Assembly: GCF_005885605.1 (NCBI RefSeq)
Contig: NZ_SZVP01000005.1
Location: 124,001 to 188,000 of the forward strand
DNA length: 64,000 nt
Source of the DNA: Colwellia ponticola
GTDB lineage: Bacteria; Pseudomonadota; Gammaproteobacteria; Enterobacterales; Alteromonadaceae
Direction of reading: 5' to 3'
The notes below the pieces were generated by a model that searched no databases, was not told the origin of the DNA, and saw only the letters and a program-made list of their open reading frames with translations. Shown here piece by piece: positions 48,208 to 57,150 of the stretch (position 1 is the stretch's first letter; each line of letters begins with the position of its first letter). Made by a program: the position numbers and the translations under genes.

Positions 48208-49931
48208 GTTATGACATTTGTATCGTCGGTAGTGGTGCTGGCGCCTCTCCTATTGCCTATCAATTGGCCCAAGCAGGCGCAAAAGTATTAGTGCTTGAAA
48301 AAGGCCCTTGGTTAACCGAAAAAGAATTTTTTAAAGATGAGTTAACCATCAGTATTCATGATGCTTATAATCCAAAATTAACCGATGAACAACACGTTAT
48401 TGAAGAAGAGTACCTTGATGAACATAATAAACCTTTCTGGCAAGGTGAAAAAACCAGTGATTCTGGTTGGAGCTGGTGGAACGGTAATGTTGTTGGTGGT
48501 TCATCAAACTTTATGAGCGGTTATTTTCATCGCTTAAAACCGATAGATTTTCGTTTAAAGTCTGAATTTGGCGAGATAAAAGGTGCCAATATTGAAGATT
48601 GGCCCATTAGCTACGATGAGCTTGAGCCCTATTACGCCAAAGTAGAACGTGAAGTGGGTGTATCGGGTCGAGTAGTTGCACACCCCCATCAAGAGCCTCG
48701 TTCAACGAATTTTCCCTACCCGCCTGTTGCTGAATTGCCAATGTCAGCTTGGATAGATAGAGCCGCAAAAAAAATTGGCTATCATGCTACCCCTGTTCCT
48801 AGAGCTATTTTATCTGAACCAGCTATGGGTAGACGCAGCTGTGAATATTCAGGCTACTGTAGCAGCTACGGTTGCTCAACAGGTGCTAAAGGTAGTGGTC
48901 GAGCAGCGCTTTTAAATCATGCGGTGGCATCAGGTAATTGCACCATAAAAGCCAATGCTAAAGTCTACAAGATTGCCAATGACCAAAACGGCAACATTAC
49001 TGGCGTGCACTATTACGATAAAATAGGGCGAAAAAAATCAGTAAGCGCCAAAATTTATGTGATCGCTTGCCAAGCGGTCGAAACATCGCGTTTATTACTC
49101 GCCTCTACCGGTGAAAAATTCCCCCAAGGTTTAGCTAATAATAATGGTCAGGTAGGAAAAAACCTACTCTTTAGTGGCGGCGGTATTGGTCAAGGTGATT
49201 TCAATTACGCCGATTTATCAAAACAACAAGTTAAAGAGCTACAACAAGTCGGCCCCTTTATAAACCGTGCCTTGCAAGACTGGTATCAAATTGCTGATAA
49301 AGCCTTTAGTGGCGCTAATGAAAAAGGCCAAGCTAAGGGCGGCACCATCGACTTTTTGTTTCACCAAAATCCCATTGCTCGATCACGAGGCACACAGTGG
49401 GGTGTTAATAAAAGCGGTGATGAACAATTACTGTGGGGCGAAGCATTAAAGCAAAGTTTAAGAACAGAATTTACCAGCTATAAAACCCTACGTTTTGAAG
49501 TGTTTAACGACTGGCTACCCACTGACGATTGCTTTGTTAGTTTAGATAAGGAAATAACCGACCAATGGGGCGATCCGGTTGCCAAAGTACGTATTGGCTA
49601 TCATAACCACGACTTGGAAGTAGGCGAGTATTTATCGAAAAAAGCTGAAAAGCTACTCGAAGCGTTAGGGGCAAAAAACATATCATCTTCGGTCAGTGGC
49701 TATCCATCTACTAATTTAATGGCCGGTGGTTGTCGCTTTGGTAATGATGCTAGAACTTCCGTACTCAATAAAGACTGCCAAGCACATGAAGTTGACAACT
49801 TGTATGTTACCGATGGTTCATTTATGCCGACAGGCGGTAGCGTACCTTACACTTTTACTATTTACGCTAACGCTTTTCGAGTGGCGGATAAAATAACTGC
49901 CCATTGGCAGCAGATACAGAAACAGGCATAA
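48204..49931 (+). CDS. GMC family oxidoreductase
   Basis: FAD-dependent oxidoreductase of the GMC family, large-subunit type of gluconate/sugar dehydrogenases. FAD site: CIVGSGAGASPIAYQLAQ at the N-terminus with VLVLEKGPW, then GGSSNFMSGYFHRL, and the C-terminal GSVPYTFTIYANAFRVADK. A cysteine-rich CEYSGYCSSYGCSTGAKGS segment (residues 213-231) may hold a cluster or disulfides. It has no signal peptide; export would depend on the Tat-bearing partner. A cytochrome subunit is absent from the operon. Substrate likely a sugar acid or alcohol, not resolved. Confidence 0.87.
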   Translation: MSYDICIVGSGAGASPIAYQLAQAGAKVLVLEKGPWLTEKEFFKDELTISIHDAYNPKLTDEQHVIEEEYLDEHNKPFWQGEKTSDSGWSWWNGNVVGGSSNFMSGYFHRLKPIDFRLKSEFGEIKGANIEDWPISYDELEPYYAKVEREVGVSGRVVAHPHQEPRSTNFPYPPVAELPMSAWIDRAAKKIGYHATPVPRAILSEPAMGRRSCEYSGYCSSYGCSTGAKGSGRAALLNHAVASGNCTIKANAKVYKIANDQNGNITGVHYYDKIGRKKSVSAKIYVIACQAVETSRLLLASTGEKFPQGLANNNGQVGKNLLFSGGGIGQGDFNYADLSKQQVKELQQVGPFINRALQDWYQIADKAFSGANEKGQAKGGTIDFLFHQNPIARSRGTQWGVNKSGDEQLLWGEALKQSLRTEFTSYKTLRFEVFNDWLPTDDCFVSLDKEITDQWGDPVAKVRIGYHNHDLEVGEYLSKKAEKLLEALGAKNISSSVSGYPSTNLMAGGCRFGNDARTSVLNKDCQAHEVDNLYVTDGSFMPTGGSVPYTFTIYANAFRVADKITAHWQQIQKQA

Positions 49932-49969
49932 TTAGCGCCATTAATTCTCGATAAACTCAGGTAATTCCA

Positions 49970-50833
49970 ATGATCTATAGTATGACTGCTTTCTCTCGCA
50001 TTGAAATAAAAGGCGACTGGGGTAATGCCGTTTGGGAAATTCGCTCGGTTAACCAACGCTTCTTAGAAACTTACTTTCGTTTACCTGAACAGTTTCGTGG
50101 TATAGAGCCGGTATTACGTGAGCGTTTTCGTAAACAATTAAATCGCGGTAAAGTTGAATGTAACTTACGTTTTAATGCCAACCCTGCGGCTAAATCTGAG
50201 TTGGCACTTAACGAAAAGCTTGCTTTACAGCTCATTCAACATGCCAACTGGGTTAACGACCAAACCTTAAACAGCCAAGTGAATCCACTAGAAGTAATGC
50301 GCTGGCCAGGCGTGATGGAAGCCCCTGAAAGTGATATGAGTGCTATTCAAAGTGAATTATTAGCCGCATTCGACACCGCCTTAACAGACTTTATCGCCGC
50401 GCGTGCTAGCGAAGGTGAAAACCTTAAAGTCATGATAGAACAACGCCTTGACGCAATTAGCGCCGAAGCCGATAAAGTACAAGCCTTTATGCCAGAAGTG
50501 ATTGAATGGCAGCGTAACCGCATTATTGATAAATTTACCGATGCCAACATTGATCTAGACTCAGGTCGTGTTGAGCAAGAATTAGTTTTATTAGCACAAA
50601 AAATGGATGTTGCCGAAGAGTTAGATCGTTTAAATAGCCACGTTAGCGAAACCAAAAAAATATTGCAAAAAGGTGGCGCACAAGGTCGTCGTTTAGACTT
50701 TATGATGCAAGAATTTAACCGTGAAGCCAACACATTAGGCTCTAAATCAATTAACACCGACATCACCGCCAGCGCGGTTGAATTAAAAGTATTAATCGAA
50801 CAAATGCGTGAACAGATCGCGAATATAGAATAG
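49970..50833 (+). CDS. yicC: YicC family endoribonuclease
   Basis: A 287-residue YicC protein: MIYSMTAFSRIEIKGDWG at the N-terminus, EIRSVNQRFLETYFRLPEQFR, and the C-terminal DUF1732 segment RLDFMMQEFNREANTLGSKS ending with EQMREQIANIE. E. coli YicC is an endoribonuclease that affects RyhB. The last codons and stop form one copy of the 14-bp att repeat of the adjoining island, so integration leaves the protein sequence intact. In many gammaproteobacteria yicC is directly divergent from rph; here the oxidoreductase operon lies between them. Confidence 0.95.
   Translation: MIYSMTAFSRIEIKGDWGNAVWEIRSVNQRFLETYFRLPEQFRGIEPVLRERFRKQLNRGKVECNLRFNANPAAKSELALNEKLALQLIQHANWVNDQTLNSQVNPLEVMRWPGVMEAPESDMSAIQSELLAAFDTALTDFIAARASEGENLKVMIEQRLDAISAEADKVQAFMPEVIEWQRNRIIDKFTDANIDLDSGRVEQELVLLAQKMDVAEELDRLNSHVSETKKILQKGGAQGRRLDFMMQEFNREANTLGSKSINTDITASAVELKVLIEQMREQIANIE
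50820..50833 (+). other. attL
   Basis: Left copy of the 14-bp direct repeat CGAATATAGAATAG; it covers the last codons and TAG stop of yicC. Confidence 0.88.
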
Positions 50834-50935
50834 AGTACCTGAGTGTTTATTGCTGTTTCTATTTTGACTAGGCCGCTGATTTTAGAGGTCTTTTTTTCTG
50901 CTGCTCTTTGGTGATTTCTCTGTGTTTCACAATAG

Positions 50936-50984
50936 TGGTGACATAATGTATGGTTTATTTATGTTTTACAATTATGTGTCACCA
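50936..50984. repeat. Putative integrase arm sites, left end
   Basis: TGGTGACATAAT (50936-50947) and the inverted near-copy ATTATGTGTCACCA (50971-50984) form an imperfect palindrome just upstream of the integrase start. The same 12-mer recurs exactly at 57063-57074 near the right end. A paired arrangement like this is typical for arm-type binding sites of the integrase or for an autoregulatory operator of int. Confidence 0.55.
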
Positions 50985-50986
50985 TT

Positions 50987-52174
50987 ATGAATGTCCAACA
51001 AATTAAATCATTAATCAAGAAGTCAGAAGCAGGTAGGTTCAGGGTTGACGATAATTTATATTTGAGAATTTCAAATAGTAAAACAGCTAGCTGGACGTTT
51101 AGGTATAAAATCAATGGGAAAAGGAAAGAGTTAACAATTGGTAACTTGGGTGAAGAACCTACCGCAGTTCCTTTGGTTAAAGCAAAATCTATTGCTGCTA
51201 ATTATAAAGTGCTAGTTAAAGAAGGAATGGACCCTAAGTTTCAAAATAAGCGAACAACTCTCTCTGACTTTAAGACTGTAGATGATTTAGCAGCCGACTG
51301 GTTAAAATTCTGTGAGGAAAGGCTCAAATTTCCTAGCATACCTAAAAGAGTTTACAAAAAAGACATAGCCCCAGTTATTGGTGAGCTACCAATCCATGAA
51401 GTAAACCCGATGGACATCAGGACTGTTATAAAAACAATCAATGAAAGTGGTAGGCCCACCATTTCAAATGATGCATTGATTTATTGTAAACAACTATTTA
51501 ATCACGCAATAAAGCTAGGATTAACCCAAGTGAATCCTGCGCTAGCGTTTAATTCAAAAGATGCTGGAGGAATTGAAAAATCAAGAGACCGATTTTTAAC
51601 TATTGAAGAAATTGAAACAGTATTCAAAACAATGCGTGAGAATAAGGATAGTTTTGTAAGGCAAAACTATCTTGCTTGCATATTATTGTGGTGTCTAGGG
51701 GTTCGAAAAGGAGAGTTGCTTGCTGCTCCTTGGAGTGAATTTGACTTTGACAAAGGAATTTGGAGTTTACCAAAAGAGCGAAGCAAAAATGGGTCAAGTA
51801 TCGAATACCCTCTTCCATTAGATCTGATTAAGATTCTTCAAGGATTGAAAGTACTGGCTTGTGGTTCTGACTACTTATTTCCTAACCGCCGTGCAAGTAA
51901 GAGAAACCCATATATTTCACCTGATACACTAAATGCTGCATTATCTTCTCTTTTCAAAAAGAACAAATTATTATTAGACTATTTTACAATCCATGATTTG
52001 AGAAGAACATGTCGAAGTCACTTATCTAGTCTTGGTGTTGCACCACATGTGGCGGAAAGGTGCCTTAATCATAAACTGCCAAAAATTATAGCTACATATG
52101 ATCAATATGATTATTTTGAAGAAAGAAAACAAGCTCATGAATTATTGGTTAATTGTTTGTCTAAATTTTTTTAG
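50987..52174 (+). CDS. int: Tyrosine-type site-specific integrase
   Basis: P4-type tyrosine recombinase, 395 residues. The N-terminal arm-binding DUF4102-like domain has FRVDDNLYLRISNSKTASWTFRYKINGKRKELTIG; residues about 90-190 are the SAM-like core-binding domain; the catalytic domain has Arg240 (LGVRKGE), His336-x-x-Arg339 (IHDLRRT), His362 (LNHK) and the nucleophile Tyr371 (ATYDQY), nine residues after His362. All catalytic residues are intact. It lies directly inside attL and reads inward, as in islands that use the 3' end of yicC. Confidence 0.93.
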   Translation: MNVQQIKSLIKKSEAGRFRVDDNLYLRISNSKTASWTFRYKINGKRKELTIGNLGEEPTAVPLVKAKSIAANYKVLVKEGMDPKFQNKRTTLSDFKTVDDLAADWLKFCEERLKFPSIPKRVYKKDIAPVIGELPIHEVNPMDIRTVIKTINESGRPTISNDALIYCKQLFNHAIKLGLTQVNPALAFNSKDAGGIEKSRDRFLTIEEIETVFKTMRENKDSFVRQNYLACILLWCLGVRKGELLAAPWSEFDFDKGIWSLPKERSKNGSSIEYPLPLDLIKILQGLKVLACGSDYLFPNRRASKRNPYISPDTLNAALSSLFKKNKLLLDYFTIHDLRRTCRSHLSSLGVAPHVAERCLNHKLPKIIATYDQYDYFEERKQAHELLVNCLSKFF

Positions 52175-52195
52175 CCAAAAAATCTACACTAACCC

Positions 52196-52555
52196 TTGTA
52201 TATATTTAGACTAGCTTTTCCATTTGGAATAAGAACTATTGATAATTCTAAAGCGCAAGAGCTAGTGGAACAAGGTAAATGTAATGGTGACACTATTAAC
52301 CAAAATGGTTATAGAAGATACCTAACAAGAACACTTTGTACTTCAAATAAAGATGTTGAAATTGACGTAACTTATTATTCAAAATTTACTAGCGGTAATA
52401 CAATATTAATGTGTTCTGATGGTTTTTGGAGTCAGTTCAAAAATGATTCACAAATTTTTAAATTTTCTAGTGACTCATTGAAAGAATATATGGAATCACT
52501 ATCGAATAATGACTTAGAAGATAACACAACGGTATTATTGCTAACTAAATTATAA
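52196..52555 (+). pseudogene. C-terminal remnant of a PP2C-family phosphatase
   Basis: The 119-residue frame matches only the second half of a PP2C phosphatase: an AQELVEQGKCNGD...YRRYLTRTLC segment, then GNTILMCSDGFW (the metal-binding SDG motif) and DLEDNTTVLLL (the closing D-N-T motif). The N-terminal half with the first DG motif is absent, and a stop codon lies 2 codons before the TTG start. It begins 22 bp after the integrase stop. It looks like the residue of a larger cargo gene truncated by deletion, though expression of a short protein cannot be excluded. Confidence 0.65.
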
Positions 52556-52761
52556 AAAAAACAGCACAATTAATCATTTTGATGAATAGTAATACGGCGA
52601 CAATAAGTCAAACGACCTCCCAAAAATTCTCTCTATGTGCAGCTGTTTTTATTAGAACATTTCATGAAATACTAAAGAGTTATGCTGAAAGTAAGTCACT
52701 CTTAATGATAGCTTGTTATTCTTTTGCAAGCCCAAAGATATAGTTAAACGGATTAAATTAT

Positions 52762-54510
52762 ATGGCCCCCTGTATGTCACTTATTAATGTAAAAACGGAA
52801 TTAATAAATGCATTAAAAAATGAATGCTTTTTTAAAGTAGTAATAGAACTGTATTTAGATGAGAGAAAAACGGAGAAGTATCTTATCGAGGCTCTTCATC
52901 AACTAAATTCTGAGTCATTATTAAATATAAATGAGTTATTCAAAGCTATAGGTTCAAACAATCAACATGATTTTTGGATTATATTTGACGTTTATAGAGC
53001 ATTATTACCTAATCTGGAGGCTTCAGTTCTTGATGTAATGGAATGTATTCTGCTGCTAAAAGATAAGGGAGGTGAAAATCTAGGCATCGGTAATTTAATT
53101 ACAGGATTTACTAAGTTTTGTGAGAAGGATAGCGAACGTTGTAAAGAGGCTTTCACATTTTCTTTACATGAGAAAGAAAAGTTTATCGAATTTATGTCTG
53201 CTAGTCTTATATCTGGCAGCTTATCAGATGTCGAGTGGAGCTTTGAGCAGCTAAAGACACTTATAATCATGGATTCCGCAGATGTTCGTAAACAAGCTTA
53301 TTTTGCTATTTCACGTATACAGTTCAACCTAAATATCAAAGCCAAAACTGTTATTTCTTTGTTAGAAAAAAAAGCTAATGAAGAAACCGATGATTTAGCT
53401 ATAAGTAGTTTGTTCCATGCGTTGATAAACTTAGGTGAAAAAGACGATACATTATGGATTAGGATAGCAAAATCTCTGGACTTAATACTTAAAGAGCCTA
53501 AATCTGAGGTGCTTTATGCAGTATCAAATGTTGCCGGCTTTGATCAGAAGTACGTTCCTAATTCGATTAAACTAAAGTTCATTAGCTGCTTAAAAAATGT
53601 AACATCTAAACATGTTGCTGCATTAAGCAATATTGGACGCTTGTTGAGAAACTTACTGAATCGCAACGAATATGTAAGCATAGAGGACTTACTAGAATGT
53701 TTAATTAATAAAGGTATTTGCGTCACAGAATTCGGTTATTTTAATAGTGAATTATTTAAAGGTAATAAAAGCTACTTAAACCATCTTATTACCAAATGGT
53801 TTCTATCAGGGAGTTCTAATTTATGCTGCGCTGTCCATGATTTATTAAATGATGTGAGTATTAAGGACATCGAGATAAAAGTTGATGTTGAGCAGATAAA
53901 TAAGCTTAATGAAACCCCTATTTTTTTAGCTAGAAAAGCTGTTGGTTGGTTATTTACACGCCCTATTATAGCCGCAAGCTTCATCCTATCTATTATTGAT
54001 ACAGTATCAACCGAAAAGCGTGAAGAATTAAATCAGTTATTGTTTGAGCCGCTACTAATTAGCTACTCAGGTGAATTACGTCGATATTTAGAAAGAATAG
54101 AATCAAATAGCTCATTAGCTATAAAGAACTCGGTTCAGCATGTTGTTAAGCAGCTAGATGATTATTTTAACGGTATGGAGGGGGTATGGGGAATTAATGA
54201 AATATTATGCTCTCAACAAAACCGAGAACAATATTGGGAACATTCTCAACAATTGATGGAAGAAGCTTATGAAGCTGCCCAACCTAGTGCGTTATCTGAC
54301 TTATTCACACAACAGACTATTTTATATGGTAATAGCAGTGCCGTTTATATACATGACGGTAGTAACCAACTTAAACGCTCTGAAATGAAAATGACTAAGC
54401 ACTCATATTCGACTGAACTCCCGAGGTTAAATACTCTAGATCCTGAAAGTCTCGATTATATGCTCCGTTTTTTCAGAATGGAGGCTTTTAAACATGAAGT
54501 TAATTCTTAA
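52762..54510 (+). CDS. Large helical protein of unknown family, first gene of island operon
   Basis: A 582-residue cytoplasmic protein I do not recognise. It has no signal peptide or membrane segment. Most of it is predicted helical by eye, with Leu/Ile-spaced segments reminiscent of HEAT/ARM-type repeats (for example ADVRKQAYFAISRIQ and DDLAISSLFHALINLG around 170-230). The C-terminal 80 residues change character (YGNSSAVYIHDGSNQ...) and end in PESLDYMLRFFRMEAF. No Walker, nuclease or kinase motif is visible. A role as a sensor or scaffold for the next two gene products is inferred from operon structure only. The following gene begins within its last 17 bases. A second possible start is the ATG at 52774. 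Confidence 0.7.
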   Translation: MAPCMSLINVKTELINALKNECFFKVVIELYLDERKTEKYLIEALHQLNSESLLNINELFKAIGSNNQHDFWIIFDVYRALLPNLEASVLDVMECILLLKDKGGENLGIGNLITGFTKFCEKDSERCKEAFTFSLHEKEKFIEFMSASLISGSLSDVEWSFEQLKTLIIMDSADVRKQAYFAISRIQFNLNIKAKTVISLLEKKANEETDDLAISSLFHALINLGEKDDTLWIRIAKSLDLILKEPKSEVLYAVSNVAGFDQKYVPNSIKLKFISCLKNVTSKHVAALSNIGRLLRNLLNRNEYVSIEDLLECLINKGICVTEFGYFNSELFKGNKSYLNHLITKWFLSGSSNLCCAVHDLLNDVSIKDIEIKVDVEQINKLNETPIFLARKAVGWLFTRPIIAASFILSIIDTVSTEKREELNQLLFEPLLISYSGELRRYLERIESNSSLAIKNSVQHVVKQLDDYFNGMEGVWGINEILCSQQNREQYWEHSQQLMEEAYEAAQPSALSDLFTQQTILYGNSSAVYIHDGSNQLKRSEMKMTKHSYSTELPRLNTLDPESLDYMLRFFRMEAFKHEVNS

Positions 54511-56191
54511 ACAGTATTTAGCCTCTTTAAATGAACGTGATGAACTGGATGTTTTAGTGCCTGATTTATTAAGTCAAATGGGACTCAATGTTTATGCTCG
54601 TCCTATTCGTGGTGCAAATGAGTATGGTGTCGATGTTGCGGCTGTCGGAAAAATTGATGGCGGAATTGAAAAAGTTTACCTTTTTTCTATTAAAGAAAGA
54701 AATTTAACAAGACAAAGCTGGTGTGGTGGTTCTAGTCAGGATTTACTACCTTCTATTCACAGTATCCTTAATTCTTATATTCCTCACCGTTTGCCTAAAG
54801 AACATGCGGATAAACCTATTGTTATCTGCTTGTGTTTTGGTGGGGATGTGCAAACAACGATAAGGCAAGAGGTTACAGGTTTTGAGCAGCAGCATGAGAC
54901 AGAAAGTTTAAAATTTGAAGAGTGGAATGGTGATAAATTATCAGAGTTAATTTTACAATATTTTTTGAAAGAAGAATTATTGCCAAAAGATTGGCAGTCG
55001 ATGTTAAGAAAGTCTATAGCATTACTTGATGAACCTGAAGAGTCCCACAAACACTTTGTTAGGTTAGTAAGGAAAATTATAAAGACGGATACCAAAGATA
55101 AAAAGAATATTTATAGGGTAATTAACCGAATAAATATTTGTTTATGGGTGCTTTTTTCATGGGGGAGAGATGGTAATAATGTTGAATCCTCATACCTATC
55201 CGCAGAGTTTTGTATTTTAAATTGTTGGGATTTAATTAGAGATTCAAGAAGTACAAATGCACGAAAATCCTTTGATAAATTGTTATCGACTTATCACGCA
55301 ATAACGTGTGAGTATACGGAAAAATGTTTAATAGCTCATGCTGATAAGAAACATGCCATTTCTAACGCAATTAATTCACCTAGCTCAATTGATATTAATT
55401 TAAAGTTGTTTGATTTTATGAGTCGTTTATCAATGTGCGGTATCTGGACTTTGTTGGATCTGCAAAAATTAAATACAGGAAAACCACCGATTGATGATGC
55501 TCAGGTAAATAATTTAGAAGGCAAGCTAAAATCAATTATTCATTCGATAAAATTACTGATAAAGAATAACCCTTTATTGTTATCTCCATACTTAGATGAA
55601 CAAGCAATTGATATATCTTTAGCTATGTATTTATTGATACAGGACTCTGAAAATGATGAATTCTCCATTAGTTGGTTAGATGAAATAGCTAAACGGAGTA
55701 TATTTTCATATAAAACAGATGGAATGTACCCGTCTACGGTTAGCCATTTTAGAAAGCTATTAGATCACCGAGAACAAAAAAGTAGCTCGTATAAGCATAG
55801 TGTTACTAAGGGGAGTATTCTCTACCCCATATTAGCGGTATTTTCAGCTTTATATGAGAATGAGATTACAAGTAATGAACTATCAAATTTTGCAGAAGAG
55901 GAACTCAGGCACTGCACTTTACAGTATTGGTACCCAGCACAAGATTCTGAAACATATTTTTATAATAATATAGAAAACCATGGGTGTGCTACTACAGGTT
56001 TTGAAATGGCTTTTGATAAGGTTCTCGACCATGTTATGACCGAATGTGATAACTCAAAATCATTTAGTGAGCTATCAGTTGTTAAAAAAGGCTTAGAGCC
56101 AATAGTTTTTCTTGCTTGTCGTTATTATCGATATCCACTTCCAATTCATAGTCTTTATGACTTTATAAAATTTAAAAAGGTAGGTGCTTAA
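54494..56191 (+). CDS. Protein with restriction-endonuclease-like N-terminal domain
   Basis: A 565-residue protein. Residues 1-150 have the layout of an Mrr/PD-(D/E)XK endonuclease-like domain: an early helix with Glu14/Glu17, GLNVYARPIRGANEYGVDV with Asp47 preceding a strand, and a strand ending in S65-I-K67-E (LFSIKERNLTR), i.e. D-x18-SxK in place of the usual D-x..-(E/Q)xK. Residues 190-565 are helical and not recognised. The substituted E/Q leaves catalysis uncertain. GGAGG lies 8 nt before its ATG inside the upstream gene, so translation is coupled, and it abuts the HEPN gene downstream. Confidence 0.65.
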   Translation: MKLILKQYLASLNERDELDVLVPDLLSQMGLNVYARPIRGANEYGVDVAAVGKIDGGIEKVYLFSIKERNLTRQSWCGGSSQDLLPSIHSILNSYIPHRLPKEHADKPIVICLCFGGDVQTTIRQEVTGFEQQHETESLKFEEWNGDKLSELILQYFLKEELLPKDWQSMLRKSIALLDEPEESHKHFVRLVRKIIKTDTKDKKNIYRVINRINICLWVLFSWGRDGNNVESSYLSAEFCILNCWDLIRDSRSTNARKSFDKLLSTYHAITCEYTEKCLIAHADKKHAISNAINSPSSIDINLKLFDFMSRLSMCGIWTLLDLQKLNTGKPPIDDAQVNNLEGKLKSIIHSIKLLIKNNPLLLSPYLDEQAIDISLAMYLLIQDSENDEFSISWLDEIAKRSIFSYKTDGMYPSTVSHFRKLLDHREQKSSSYKHSVTKGSILYPILAVFSALYENEITSNELSNFAEEELRHCTLQYWYPAQDSETYFYNNIENHGCATTGFEMAFDKVLDHVMTECDNSKSFSELSVVKKGLEPIVFLACRYYRYPLPIHSLYDFIKFKKVGA

Positions 56192-56893
56192 TTGGATAAA
56201 GTAAAATTACCAGCTGAGGAGTTTAGAGCGCTAGAAAATATAATGCTGCCAGATATTAGAAATGAACATTTTGGCGATAAAGCAATTGTAAAGTTTCGTT
56301 CTTCTATTGAGGAGTTCGCTTTAGAAGGGCATGTCCCTGAAAAATTGAGGATTCAGTTTGATACTGTAAAAAATCTATTCCTACATTCTTACTATGTCTA
56401 TAGGTTTTTTCCTATCGTTAAACATCAGCTTTTTGTCGTTCTAGAGCATGCTATTCGAGAATGTATTGGAGAAAAAAGATTAGATCTGTATAGAAAGCTT
56501 AAAAATAAAGGTATTCCTAAAGGAAATCCTAAATTTTCAAGGGGGCTTAAATTTAATTTGGTTTTTATTATGGATCATGAATTAATAAAAAATGAAGATT
56601 TTAGTGTTTGGCAGATAGGAAAAGAAAGAGCGGCAGAAGATAAATATGATGAATTTATTTTTCAAAAAATGAAAGAGGATAATCTTGATAGTTATCAATG
56701 GAATCCTTCTGAAATAGATTATGAAGGTGTTGAATACGATTATGATTATTTAAGTGTTTTATTAGAAACTACGCCTGCTTTACGGAATGCACTTGCTCAT
56801 GGTTCAACATTTTTAAGCCCAACCTCAACATTAAGCTTTGAGATAACGTCAGTAATTATTAATAAAATATTTGAAAGAAATACTAAAAACTGA
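56192..56893 (+). CDS. HEPN-like protein (R-N-x3-H motif)
   Basis: A 233-residue, charged, mainly helical protein. Near the C-terminus it has LETTPALRNALAHGS, with Arg198-Asn199 and His203, fitting the R-x4-6-H motif of HEPN RNases. The upstream helical stretch FFPIVKHQLFVVLEHAIRECIG matches the pattern of a HEPN first helix. HEPN proteins act as RNases in toxin-antitoxin, abortive-infection and CRISPR systems. It starts with TTG directly after the previous TAA stop, with AGGTAGGTG as ribosome site, so it is the third coupled gene. The large insertion between helices is not recognised. Confidence 0.65.
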   Translation: MDKVKLPAEEFRALENIMLPDIRNEHFGDKAIVKFRSSIEEFALEGHVPEKLRIQFDTVKNLFLHSYYVYRFFPIVKHQLFVVLEHAIRECIGEKRLDLYRKLKNKGIPKGNPKFSRGLKFNLVFIMDHELIKNEDFSVWQIGKERAAEDKYDEFIFQKMKEDNLDSYQWNPSEIDYEGVEYDYDYLSVLLETTPALRNALAHGSTFLSPTSTLSFEITSVIINKIFERNTKN

Positions 56894-57062
56894 AGCTAGT
56901 GTTATCTTTATGAAATAACGATATATCACTAACTTTCGATGGTTATGTTCGAGTAAGTGATTCTCGAGGCATAAGTTAGAATGATTTAGATACCTCCCAT
57001 TGTCTTAATCTATTAAAAGCAAATATTTAGCATTTTTGAACTTACTTTTATGGTTACAATTT

Positions 57063-57074
57063 TGGTGACATAAT
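57063..57074 (+). repeat. Putative integrase arm site, right end
   Basis: Exact copy of TGGTGACATAAT found at 50936-50947 beside attL; it lies 77 bp inside attR. Confidence 0.5.
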
Positions 57075-57150
57075 TTGATTTTCATATGAAAAACAACCAT
57101 TAACTCCATGTATAATAAATATATTGTTTTCACAGTGCGTATTCAGACCT

